From the NCBI GenBank assembly GCA_008694505.1, contig VZDJ01001050.1, positions 704,301 to 768,300 on the forward strand: a stretch of 64,000 bases of DNA, written 5' to 3'. The position numbers and the translations under genes were made by a program. The notes under the pieces were generated by a model. It made no database searches. It was not told the DNA's origin and was given only the letters and a program-made list of their open reading frames with translations. Of the stretch, positions 41,464-54,516 are shown one piece after another. The first letter of the stretch is position 1, and every line of letters starts with the position of its first letter. The stretch comes from Cyanoderma ruficeps (Eukaryota > Chordata > Aves > Passeriformes > Timaliidae).

Positions 41464-42399
41464 CTTAGAAATAGGAAAAAATAGAAGAAAAAAACACATT
41501 TATGTATAATGCCTTTTACTAACAAAAGTTATCCTGAGCATATTCAAAATACAATTGCCAAGAAAGCCCTATTCTAGTGAGAATTCCCTGCAAGTTACTC
41601 ACTGTTGCATGAATGACAAAAACACAGCAAATGGTCCTCTTGAATAAACAAAGTTTCAGCCATAAAAAAATTTTGAAGTAAATTTTGAAGAATTTTGAAG
41701 TAAAACAAACACCTACAATCAACATTAAAATAGTGTGCAATGCAACATATGGCAGCAGAAATTATATTATTCAAACAAGGCTGCCTTCTGTTATATCTAT
41801 TACTGTTACTGACAAAATTTCTATTAAATATGAAGTCCAGCATACCTATTTCAACATTAAGTTTTACCACATGCAGCGCATATTTCAAAATATGCAGTAA
41901 AATGGTCTTCTAACACACCCTCATCTAACCTGCAGTATATAGAAATTTCTGAAAAAAACCTCAAGTGACAGCAAGAAAACAATGCTCTTCACAAACAGAC
42001 TTCAGAAAGTTTGTGAAAACCAGATGTCAGCTAAAAGCTTTTCCCCATTTGTACACATAAGTTGTTATTCTTCACTGGTGTCTTCTTATTCCAATAAGAT
42101 TTTATTACTGGAAGCACCAATATTAGTTATTTTACAATCTAAACCCATGTGTTAATTATATAAAAATATAAGGGGAGAAAAAGAAAATCCAGCAAAATAT
42201 AAAGACCAATAAGAAAATATGTGTACATAACCCGTAGTCCAGACAAGGATGAAACCTACTGAAACAATCTAACATAAAATTAGGAACTAATAAGCTAAAC
42301 CCATAATATCGGCAGCCAGGCCTATTCAACAAGCAAAAATAATTAAGAGTGCAGCTATGTCTACTGGTGTTTTGGAAACAGAACCATCTAGACAGGAAA

Positions 42400-42565
42400 A
42401 GACATTTACGGTCAAGGCATCCAACCAGTAACCTAACATTGCTACATCCACCACTAATCCCTACATGCCATATCTACATGGCTTTTAAATACGGCCAGGG
42501 ATCGCAACTTCCCCACATCCCTGAGCAGCCTGTTCCAATGCCTGACAAGGAATTCTTTCTAATGT
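42400..42565 (-). mobile_element. Old CR1 fragment, antisense
   Basis: The segment CATCCAACCAGTAACCTAACATTGC...CTTTTAAATACGGCCAGGGATCG...CCTGAGCAGCCTGTTCCAATGCCTGAC follows the reversed CR1 3' UTR. The tail is missing. Confidence 0.75.
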
Positions 42566-44791
42566 CAAATCTAAATGTTAAAAACCAAATTGCCAAAAAG
42601 ATCTTGTAATTCAAGACCATTACCAGCTTATGCAAAATGCACTACATCAGAAAGAGTTCATCTTTCTTAAAAGCAGAAAAATTTCAACTAACTGGGTTGT
42701 GCACAGCTTTTAAAATGCTGACTGTGTTTCTTGAATTTCCAAACAAAATCAAACAATTAATAAAAACTTTGTGCTGAAAGGAAAGAGGAACAAGATCTTT
42801 CTAAAACACTTGAAAAAACACAATCCTTCTCTAACCAAATTGGGTTGCTAGTGTAAGCACTCTTTTGAAAACGAAAAGTGACTCTCCTGTATGCAAACAG
42901 TAACCCACTGGATTACGGTGAACTACATTCATTTTTGAAGAAAGGTAACACAAAACCTGAACTGTACACCATATAATTAGTAACTCAAATTACTTTTGCA
43001 TCAGTATCCAAGTCTGTGTTCAGTACAAGTGCTAGAAATAGGTTAACTTTCAGCTCAGAACTAAGTTAAAAGACAAAGACTAAGCACCATATTAATTGGG
43101 TTACTAAGTAAAATGAAAAAAAGTACAACCCTTCTTTCATGCTATCACCTTATGTACTTAGCATACTGAACTTTTACGTATCAGTGGAAAAGATTATATA
43201 GTGTGCACCTCTTTCATGTCCTCAAAATAAAAGACACCATCTCCCAAAAATGCCTGGCAAGTACCTGAAGTTACAATGTGTGTAGACTGTGAACCAGGCA
43301 TGACCTACCGCTTCTTCTCAGTCAGACACAGAATGAAAAATAAAAACGTTTTTCAGATTTGTAAGAGCTGCTGCAGGCTTCCAAAAAGCATTAGGATCTA
43401 TAGAGAAGCCAGATTCAGAGTAATTTCAACATCTAAAAAAATCTTATGTTTATGCTGGTAAGTCAAGGGGGAAAGCAAACAAACAGAACAAACACACAAA
43501 AAACAAGCGACAAAGCCAGACTAAACCTCTCTAAACAATAGCAAAGAAAATGTGATATCTTCTTAATTATATTGAATAGGCACTAAACAAACTTCAAAGA
43601 AACAGCAACACAAAACAGGGTAAGAAGTGTCCATTAAATGATCAACAAATAACAACCACTACCACAAATTATAAACCAAAGCCTTCACAAATCCTATGGA
43701 AGTGAGAAGTCACTGGAATTTCCCAAACTGCAAAACAGTTTCACATTTCAACACGTGTTATTTATTTTTGATGATGACAAACTGATATTTAAAACTACTA
43801 CTACAAATTATGAATGAACACACCCAGAACTATAAAGCAATGCTGCATTTATATCAAAATTTATTCTAAATTAAATCATCATATGCCTTTCACTATGTAC
43901 TCAATATGTACTTTAACTTCTCCAAATGCACAAAACTAAGCAATGTCCTGCCTAAGTCTATTTCTGCCAAAAGAATAAGGACACAAATGCATCTTCAAAT
44001 AATGTAACCAGTAAAGAAAAAAACCCAATCAAACAAAAATTGACAACTCCATCCCAAAGTTAAAAATATGAGAACTTTATTTCACAAAAAGAAAGTTTAC
44101 ATGGGAAAGTACAAAATTCTTCATTATGACAAAAAAATATTAATAAGAAATTAACCAAGGAACATTGAGTTACCATATGTGAATTTCTTTTATCTTTAAC
44201 ATGACAAACATTTTAATAGCGATTTCATTTAAATCTAAGGAATATGATTAATTAAGCGTTTTGTATAATGGAATGAGTATTAGTTAGAAATTATTAAGAT
44301 TTAAGATGAAAAGAAGTTTAAACAGTCTCTTTAAGCTCTTGGCAGAATTAATGGACTTGGTAAAGCTTTTCCCTGCACGGCCCTGGGAGCCAAACAATTT
44401 ATATGAAAAAAAGACTGCTTACTTACACTGTCTGAAGTTGGCACAGAGAAACACTGCAGCTGTCACGGCCTGGGAAGTATCAATCTTTAGCTTACCCAAA
44501 GAACATTCAGCCTATTCAAGTCATTTAACAGCTCAAGAGGTCAGCAAGACTGTACCTTGAACAGCTGAGGTCTTCTGAAAGCTAGCAAAAATTACTCATT
44601 ACTTACAACATATCTAATGTCAGATAAAGATGCTCACCCTGCAATCAAGTTTGCATGCAAGAACAAAATTACTCTGAAAAAAGGCACATTGTGCATTCCC
44701 TGAAAAATGACATTTTTCCCCTCAGCCCACAGTGAAAGTGCCTGTAGTTCATCATACTGAAAGACAAACAGAAATGCAGACTACCTTAGGC

Positions 44792-44826
44792 TTTGAAAGT
44801 GTTCTTTGGTTTTGAAAGTGTTCTTT
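44792..44826. repeat. Short tandem duplication, 19-base period
   Basis: TTTGAAAGTGTTCTTT occurs identically at 44792-44807 and 44811-44826. Confidence 0.9.
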
Positions 44827-47800
44827 GCAAAGTAAACTGGATTTTTTCTTACTGATGTTCAACAGCAGCAAGCTCAGAAACACTGACAAAAGATAAGCCA
44901 CTAACAAACTGTGGCATAACTAGCTACAATATGAATATTTGCTTTCAAGCGAAGCTGTGTATTTATAAAACATCAGCAGAAATCAAAAAACGAAGAATGC
45001 CTTGGACTTACAAGCAGGGAAAGACAAATATCCTTATTTAAAACATTTTACCTCCCCTTTGGAAGGGAATTCCAAGGATAAATATTTCATCAGCAATTTG
45101 ATATCAAAAAGTACATAAAACTGTATTAATATTGCAGTTATTTGTCTAATAGAAACGTAGAGCCATAGAATCTTTTGAATATTTTTACACCACTTTTTCA
45201 AGGAGAATTAGCTGGCATCTTTTTTTTAAAGTAATGATATTGAATTTAGTGAAGTAAAACTTTTAAATTAGCAGTGAAACAAGTATCAAAAGCATAAGCA
45301 GTATCTTTTTTCTTTTTTTTTTTAATCTCACTATACATTCATAACAGTTTGGGTATTAAATTTACAAGTCAGCGTAGTTTTTTGTTTAGATGTATATCAT
45401 GCACTGTGTTGAGAACAAGGATAAACTGAAAAAACTGCCCCTCTATAACACAAATTCAAACATCAAGTATCTCAGTTATCTGCAATTTGATCTTTTTGAT
45501 CTCTCACTGTGTTTATTTCTAAGTATGTTAACTACTGTTAAGTGTTCCTATCATACCTTAAATCTTTACAACATCACAAATTATTATTCATTTATTATTA
45601 TTCATCATCTCAAATCTGGAAGACAATACCCTCAGAGCAGAAAAGCAAAACATGAACACACTCAACCCAAACAGCCTCTTCCCCACTCTTCCCTCTCCAA
45701 TCATCACTACAAAAATACAAGACACAAACTCTCATCTTAGTTCTTTAATCAGTCCATATCCCCAAGTGGGAAAATAAAACAGTTGGGAGGACAGAGGGAG
45801 CTATTGGTTTACTGTTAATTTTCAGTAAAAACTCTATAATAATTAGATACCAATAATTTCCTGTGTTATGAATTGAGTATTTAAAAAGACATAATTGTCA
45901 GGTTGGAAAAATTTGTATGGAAATCAAAATACTGTATGGAGGGTCAGGGGGGAACGTACGAAATACCCTGAGTGGCTGAAAAAAGCACTGAAAAACCCGC
46001 AAGAAAAGGTCTTCTATGGATTGTTCTGGGCTCCCCTAATATCTAGGATAGACTAGTACTAGTATACTACCAACTAAACAGTTGAAGTCTTTTATCAAGC
46101 TGACATATACACTTCACATGCAAGTGACAAGACTTGCTTCTCTCCTGATGTCTCATAAGACTTTTAAACTTACACTGCTGCATCATCCTATCAGTTCGGA
46201 CTCTCTTGACCCTACCATGCCAGTGTTTCTTTGTGTTTTCTAGTCACACATTACATTCCTAAATAAGAGGTATTCTCTTTACAACCAAGTCCTGCTGAGT
46301 AGTCACAACAAAAATACTCTTACTCTCTAGAGAATCTGTGAGGTGCTATGCTTTTCAACAACCTAAAAAGCCCCCAGAAGACTGATCAGTAACTCACAAG
46401 AAAACTTAGAACCTTAGACACATCAGGCTCTGTGTTATTTTCAAGTTCACAGAAGTCACTCACAGACAGCACGCACTGTTAACATCTAATTATCAGGTAG
46501 AAATTTGTAAGAGGGCTGTAGATGACTTGACCAGACAGCTTTTTTTAACAGACATCATCAGCAAACAAGTATTTTTGCCCGTCCCCTCAATTCCTTAATG
46601 TGGCAGCATAAGCGAGGTAAAATCAACATGTAAATGTATTATAGTACAAAAAGTTTAACGTATATTCGACACATAATTTCCTATTCAAAGAAATTCCTGC
46701 TATATTGTCTCTGTTGGTAGTTCTTGCAACAAATATATATTTGATTCAAAAAAGGGAAAATGCAGTATACAGCTACACTTACACTTGTATGTAAATATAC
46801 ACTCCTCCCCAAACACACTCACACTCCCTTAGAAATGGAATCCTGACTCATTACTCTGCTGAATGCCAACAGGCACCATAAAAATAATACAGTGTTGTCA
46901 CTGTAACATTGTTGATGACCTAATAGTGGTCTAAGTAAAAATATCACCCAACTTATACTAAAATATACTGTCATTACACATGATTTAATCAGCATACTCT
47001 CAGATTAGTTCATCAGCACAACAAAAAGACAGCAGTACACTTAATTGTACATGAGTAATTTTATTATATATTCTTAATTGGCATAAATAACTGACTTATT
47101 GCGGCATCAACTGGCAGGAAATATAAGGTACTTCCTGGTCATGGCACAGTGAAAGAACTGACATCACTTAAGGCATATCAGTAACATCACAGGAAGAAGG
47201 GACAAAAATAAACATCAATTCACTGGTAGGCAGAACTTATTAGATAGACATGGACCTATTACACACAATGACACCCTCACTGAATAGCAAAAAGTAAATT
47301 ACTTGCTTCTTCAGTGAGCACACAGGATGCTCTGTTTTCTTTCATTTGCTAGAACAGCCTTTAACCAGCAGTTGCTTTTTTTCTTAGTACTCAATATTGG
47401 AGATGTGGTACTTGATGAATGTAGGAAATCTTCAAAAAGGAGAAAATGTGAGAAATCAAAAGCTTTCTTTTAATCCCTTTCTAGATCAAGGATAGAATAG
47501 GTGATCTGCCAGCTTTTATTTCAAGCTGTAACTTTCTAAACTACCTCAATTAAAACTAACCAGTCATAGAAGTAATTCTGACAGAAGGTGCACAGGACTG
47601 GGTAAGACATGAATAAGTCACATGACTGCTTCCTGTTAGCACTACAATTCTGAGAGTTATTGTAACAATTCCATCACTTATTTGAGAGCACAAGATAATT
47701 TAAAAGCTTCAGCATAGCTCTCAGAGTTAGTTTTGTTTAAATGTAATGCTCTGGATTAATATATCATGATGCACTTGTGATTTTTAATCCATTCAAGAAT

Positions 47801-48263
47801 ACAGGAATACATAAATAGTTTTATTTTACAAACAATATAACCATATGTATGCATTTGGGTATATTTCTGCTGTATTAGCATGACTAACCAAGTGCAATTT
47901 GGGCCCATTATTTCAACTGCACCTGAAATGACACTGTAGTATTCTCCAAAGCCTGTAAAATTGTGGACAAATAGAATACTTGCACACCTTTTAAGCTGTG
48001 AGCTAAATTTCAAGCAGTTGAAACAGTGCACTCTCAATAACAGCAAAGGACAAGAAGTCACTATCTGAAGTCACTCTTCAAGAACAGCATACCTCCTTCC
48101 TAAACCAAAACAATTAGATGGGAAAACTAGACCAGCTACACTCAGTCATTCTCCTCCAGGTTGAATCTGTAAAAACACAGTAAACACAGACATGAAAGTG
48201 TGTTCCAGAGGCCTTCTCAGTACATTTGGAAAAATTACAAGAGCCTAAATCTCTGCACATCAA

Positions 48264-50260
48264 ATGCAGCTTCCTTTATTGACAAAAGCAGTGGTTTGTT
48301 GTTCCCAGAACAGGTATTTTTTGCACTCATGTCTATCTTATGGCAGTCAGACAAAGTCCCCAGTGACTGGAGGAAAGCAAATTTCATGTCTTTTTTTAAA
48401 AAGGGTAAAAAGGATCATGGGAACCACCAATCTGCAAGCACTACCATGGTGCCCCATAAAACCATGGAACAGGTCCTCCTGTTAATGCTACCTGTCTCAG
48501 ATTACAATGTAAGACACAACCAAAAGTATACATTTTATTAACTGTTAAAACAGGTGTGGCAGTGTTCCTCATCTCCTCCATGTCTCACCTGATAACTCCC
48601 TCCAGCAGCTATCTCTGTTAATGAGCAATAAAGGTTTCACTGCATCACTCAAAAATTACATCATTCCATTGTGAGTCTCTGCCCAGGGAGAGGAATCAGT
48701 CATTCCTACCTGGATATAATCTGAGGTTTGGAACACCATGGCCAACCCTACCTACTGTATTCTTAGAGGACAAAAGCTACACAACAACCACTGGACCTTC
48801 AGAGAAAGACCAGGTCCTTCTACAGAATCATCACTTCAACAGAACCATGTCTACCATTTAATCAGACTGCTACCAACACCCTGACCAATAGGGTGAAAGG
48901 TTGTATCCTGACCTGTGCCACTCTTTCTGTATAATTGCCCTTATTTTAATTTTCCTATTAAGTTGTAGCTCTGAATTTGGAATCTCACTGGTTTGCTTTC
49001 AAACCAGTATATTACAACAAGTCCCATGGATGACAAGAAGGTATTTAGATACTGGCAACATACCTCACCAAGGGCAAACCATGCCTGATACTCTAAGGGT
49101 CCTATAATGGAGTGATTACATCAGTGGATAAATGAAGAGCTATGGATGTCACCTACCTACACTTCTGTAAAGCCTTTGAGACAGTTCCCCACAACACTCT
49201 TGCCATTTCACTGGAGAGCTAATGGGTTTGATGGATGGATTATTAGATGTATAAGGAATGGGCTCTGTGTCCCTTTGCAGAGGATTATAGTTATATTATA
49301 ACTATATTATAGCTCCGTGTCCACATGGAAACCAGTCACAAGTGGCATTCTTCCAGGGTTCATACTGAAACCAGTACTGTTTAGTATCTTCCTATTTACA
49401 TGTTCATGATATAAACAGTACCAAGCTGAGCACTGCAGTTTCCACACCAGTAGGAAGCGATGCCATCCAGAGGGAATGACATCCACCAGCTTGAAAATCT
49501 CAATGCTGAAACAAGGTGAAGTGCAAGGTCTCGCACCGAGGTTGGGAAAAGCCTATTATCAATACAGAGTGTAGGATGAATTGACTGAGAGGAGCACTGT
49601 GGAAAAGGACTTGCATGAATTGCTGGACAAAGTGCTGAACATGTGCCAGCAGCACACACTTGCATACCAGAAAGCCAACTGCATCCAGGGCTCGCCAGGT
49701 CACAGGAGACAATTCTCCCTCTCTCGTCTGCTGTTGTGAGACCCGACCTGGAGTGCTGCATCCAGCTCTGTGGACCCCAGCACCAGAAAGATTGGGCCAC
49801 ATCAGCACAGGTCCATAGTAGGGCCACAAAACTGATCAGAGGCATGGAACACCCTTCCTGTGAAAACATTATGAAAGAGTTGGGTTTGTGTTGCTCGAAA
49901 AACACATACAAGGGTCCTGACTGCAGCCTTTCAATACCTAAAGGGCGTTTGTAAGAAAGACAGACTTTAACAATGCCTCAAGTAACAGGAGAAGGTTCTA
50001 CAATTTTAAACGGTACCCTTTTCAATTTAAAAATATTTAAATTTGGATTAAGTATAGATTCAGATTGAATGTAAGGAAAGTGTGGACAACAAGGTGGTGT
50101 GGCAAGGGAAAAAGATTGTAGATTCCCCATCACTGAAGCATTCAAAGACACGTTGGGTAGGGTTTTAAGCAACATGATCTACTGAAAGATGCTCCTGGCC
50201 AGGGAGGCGGGACTAGATGATCTTTAAAGGTCCTTCCAACTCAAGCCATTCTATGACTCT
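48264..50260 (+). mobile_element. CR1 LINE, sense, with remnant of reverse transcriptase ORF and 3' end
   Basis: At 48330-48480 the + strand still spells a decayed CR1 reverse-transcriptase segment, including VPSDWRKANFMSFFKKGKK and MEQVLL. After the nested LTR the element resumes near 49020 (TCACCAAGGGCAAACCATGCCTGA). It then covers the rest of ORF2 and the 3' UTR, and ends with CCTTCCAACTCAAGCCATTCTATGA near 50260. The 5' end is truncated, as usual for CR1. The long minus-strand open frame over 49396-49911 is a shadow of this repeat. Confidence 0.88.
48545..49010 (+). mobile_element. Older, diverged copy of the same LTR family, nested in a CR1 LINE
   Basis: It shares blocks with the LTR at 31095-31834: TTCCATTGTGAG, CATTCCTACCTGGAT, TCAACAGAACCA, CCAACACCCTGACCAA, GGTTGTA and TAGCTCTGA. 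The order is the same, but with many mismatches and indels. The ends are blurred: the start is somewhere near 48545-48585 and the end near 49010, at a CTTTCAAACCAGTAT block corresponding to the LTR terminus. CR1 sequence continues on both sides, so it inserted into the CR1. Confidence 0.75.
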
Positions 50261-53200
50261 AATCTCTACACCAAATTTCAAATTCCCACTGACATGCTGG
50301 GCCAATCTGAAATATTCACACACAGACATACTGTGAATAGGGAGCTCCTTTATGAAGCATAAAAATATACTTTTTATAAAAATCTCACTTTTAGTTCATC
50401 TTCAGTTTTACCTCTATATTCTAAACCATTATTTTTCAAAAGGAATACCAGGTACACAAAATTTCAGTTAAATAAAATTCTCCAGAAGTAAAAAAAAAAA
50501 AAGGCAAAAGGAAATAAACTTAGGTATTCAACAACACTACTTCTGTATATAATACAAAAAGAGTAAGGCCTTTATCAACAACTGTACTAATCAGACTCAT
50601 GTGATTTATACTCCTTATGGCAAAATGTAAGAACAGAAAACAACAAAAAACCCACCCAAAGCACTAAACAGCTGGCATCCCTTGGCACCAATAAATATGT
50701 GGTCTTGGCTTAATCACTAATAAAAGAAATTAGCATTTAATGAATGGAAGCACTAAACACTTTGCTCCATTTCTAAAGAACAGTATGGATATCAACTATC
50801 TAGAAGAAATACTGACACACTCAAATTCTCATACTGGCAGTTTACAAAAATTTCAGTTTTGGTCACAAAGTCGGATAGATAAGAACAAACTTGACATAAA
50901 AAAGATATCACCATGGAAGAATTATGTTTTAGTGTTCTGGTTTTTTTAATTGATTGTTACTTTCAATTCTCAGATATTGATTTAAAAACATTTCTAATAT
51001 GCATATGTATAATCAAAATGTATCTGCAGTATCTAGTCACCTATTACGAAGCAACACAATGTCTTGGTGTGTTAATGTATTTTTCATTTTTACTTGTAAA
51101 TAAAGGAGAAGGGTATTAAAACTACATACAAATCAACAGTATCATGGCTACGTTATTTTCAGTGGCTGTGCTGGATATTAAATTGGTCCAGAAAGAATAA
51201 ATGCACCTATTTTTACAGCTAATGAAATATTTTCTGTTATCAGTGCTAATGAGGGCAATTAGAATGCTTTACAACCCTCCCTGACACAGAAAGTGATCAA
51301 AAACATAGTTGCACTGCCCACAAATAACTGTTCTTTTTCTTCAAACACACTATAAAACAGGACATGAAGACCAAAATGGATCTATGCACAGCTTTTCACA
51401 ATAAGCAGGAAACACAGCACGAGACAAGGCAAGAAGCAATAGAAATCCCTGCCACTCCACTTTGCACAAGTAGCAGCCACCTTCCTTGATCCTCTTTCAC
51501 CCAGAAGCGCCAAGAGATATACATAGTCCATTCTTCAACATTTCTTTCCAGTCTCCGGTAATAGCAAGAAGCAAAAGCAGAAGCAGCTACTGGAAGATCT
51601 CTTTATTCCTCATTTGTATTTAGCATCTTCTGACAAAAGTGTTGAAATGCTACCGGTGAATCTGTTACAGCAGAACCTTTAACAGATTAGTGATCAGATC
51701 GTAACTTTTTGACTAATGGTGAACTATCTACTTTTTAGTGGATAAACTGCAGAAAGGCACATGAGCAACAGAAGATAACACTAACAAGACCTCTCTAAAC
51801 ATAATACATGTATTTTTATGCAGGGAAAAAAAAATAAAAAAGAAAGAGTAGTTCAGCTTGGTAGAACCACAAAGTTAGAAAAGAAAGTCCTCAGTAAGGA
51901 AAACACAGCATCATTTTAGCAGATGTGACACATTATCTTTGAAAACAAAAAGCTGCAATCAGTAAAATTAAGACTGATGGTGTCTTGCTTTTTTTGCAAC
52001 TAATAATGGGTAAATAGTTAAGACACTTGTTTGAATTCAAAACAGCATTTTTGATGAATAGGGAGATCCTAGGCTGGTAAATATAAAATTCAGCTAAACA
52101 AATCAAACTTGTCTTGTGAGTATCACCAATTGCATAAGTAAAACCAGAAGATAATGTGCTTGCTTCTTCCAGCTTTCTGTATTACCATCAATATACACTC
52201 TGTTTGACATGGAAAATCCAGCCCAGAATTACTGTCTTGTTCTAAGCAAGGATTTGATCTAGATTCCCTTCACAGAATAACTGAAAGAACTATTCCTATC
52301 TTTTCAGTTACAGAATAGGGGGTATGAAAGTGTCTATCCTAGAAAGAGCCTGAGAGCTAGGACACCAATCATCAATTTAGCAATGCACATTATTTTACAC
52401 CAAATGAACTATCTTTCACCACAAGAGGCTTCCCTACAGGACACCAAGGAATATGTCATGAATCCCTATAGACCAAACAGGAGTTCAAAGAAATACACAA
52501 GACTAAAGAGAAAGCACATGAAGCTAAAGAAAGTAATCTTGGCTCAAAAACTCCACCCATTGAATGAGCTTCCAGAGATTTAACATATCCCCCTTACAAA
52601 AAAACCCAATAAAAATCAAAACAAGTACAAGGAAAAAAAAAAAACAGAAACAAACAAACCAGACTAATTTCCTATACCAGGAGCCACTATGTTTTGCAAA
52701 AACAGCATACCCATCTGCTCCACCCCTAAAAATACACAACCACAAGGGAAAACAAGATGGAGGGGAAACACAGGCCAGATCTTTTAAACAGCAAGAAAAA
52801 AAAAACCCTTCTAAGAAAAACAGAACATAGGTACTGAAGATCGTGATATTTTGAGGTGGTAGGCAGCAGCATAAAACCCTGCATAGAATAGAATAGAAAT
52901 AGAATGCAGCAGTTAACAGAAGTAATAGAGACAAGATGTGACATGACGTACTATTTGACTTCTGTCTTTCCACTGCCCTCCAACAAAGTCGAGCCCAGCA
53001 CAGAAATGTAACAAGGTGCCAAAGATAACAAGAAATTTAAACATAAAAAACAATCTTCTGTTTTCTCTTCTGTTGTTTTCAAGAACCATAACTTTATTTC
53101 TCAAGTAATTCTCAAATAAAATAAAGAGGAGCCACTGAAATTAAAATAATTACAAAATGTCTTACTGCAGACACAACCCTAATTTTCCCAAAACAGGATA

Positions 53201-54354
53201 CTGTAGAGGTACACCTCCTTAGCTTTATACAAAGCTTCTCAGTAGACAATCTGGGAGCTTTGAACTATTTTCTTAATTTGGCTTTCTCATTTTTGGAAAT
53301 TCCAACACAGAAGCGATGTCAATGTCAGTTTTCACAGAGTGACTGCAACAAAATTGTGCTTTTAACAGGCCCTACTCCAAGACCTTGCTTATTACGATTG
53401 ACACTCTTACAGTGGTCTGAGTAGCATTAAAGTAAATATGAAATACTGCCAACCTAAGATGCAGAAGTCAAGACTTAGTAGTAGAACCTCAGCTTTAGAA
53501 AATAATGAAAAAAAGAACACAAAAAAATAAAGGAAGTATTAAAAATACCATATATGATTTGTTTAGGCACCTTTACTTTGTGGGAATTGTTACCACAAAA
53601 GAACAGAATAAATGTAAATAAGAATCTTTCTTTGAACATAAAGGCCACCATCTTGGATGACTAAAAGAGTCAGGTTCTCCAGAATTCTGAAAAGAAACAA
53701 CATCAAGAAGTAGATGCCTGGAATACCAGAGGTTGGAGCAAAGCTAGCATACCCAATACTTCCACTAAGACTCAGGAGCTTCACCAGCCAAAGAAGGCTC
53801 TCCTGTATTTAGCCAACAGACCTCCATCAACAGATGCCAGTTCCCAGAAAAGATTTAATTTCAGAAGTGCAGTTTATATGACAGTGAATATAATAGTCCA
53901 AGAAGGTCTGCAGAAGAGAAACATGCCACAATTCATTCAGATGCTAAATCACTTTTGGATACATACGTCTGTTTGCTAAAACTGGTCAGTTTAGAACCAA
54001 CCAAAACCTTAGCCTCAATCATTTGATAAATGTCTTTTTTTCTTTGGGGAAAAAATATCCAAAAGGGTAACAGCTCAATAGATACTTCAGACTAATCCTT
54101 TAGTTCTGATACACTTTAAACTATTAAACTAGATTACAGCTGGGAAGGTTTTTTTGGAAATGCAGTTTTGGAAAAGGGCAATTTCATCCAGTTGGTGGAT
54201 GAAAAGCTAACACCCTCTCACTAACATCTTTTATAAACATATTTACATAACTTTTCTATCCAAAATGCCTGCTAAGGCAGTCTGTGAAAGAGACAACCTT
54301 ACCCAAAAACATAGAAGATAATGAAAATCTTAATAGAAACTGAAACACTTCTAC

Positions 54355-54516
54355 TGTGATAGACCTCCACAGGTTGTCCCGAAGGCTTGCAGTCTCCAGG
54401 AATGGAAATACTCAAAACTTAACTAGGCACTGTCCTGGGCAATCTGTCCTAGGGTAGGATGTGATAGATGGTCTCAAAAATCTCTTTCCAACCTAAAAAG
54501 TTTCACAGTTCTGATT
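54355..54516 (+). mobile_element. Old CR1 3' fragment, sense
   Basis: AGGTTGTCCCGAAGGCTTGCAGTCTCCAGGAATGGAAATACTCAAAACTTAACTAGGCAC and then CAAAAATCTCTTTCCAACC are decayed CR1 3' UTR motifs. Confidence 0.75.

Noticed and set aside
48200..48541. 113-codon + strand open frame with reverse-transcriptase-like residues
   Set aside because: It is a decayed CR1 ORF2 remnant, already covered as a mobile element, not a gene.
49396..49911. 171-codon minus-strand open frame
   Set aside because: It is antisense to the CR1 3' region and has no domain features; it is a shadow of the repeat.
52524..52973. 149-codon hydrophobic minus-strand open frame
   Set aside because: It is rich in F, L and C because it reads across A-rich sequence on the other strand. 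There is no homology or splice context.
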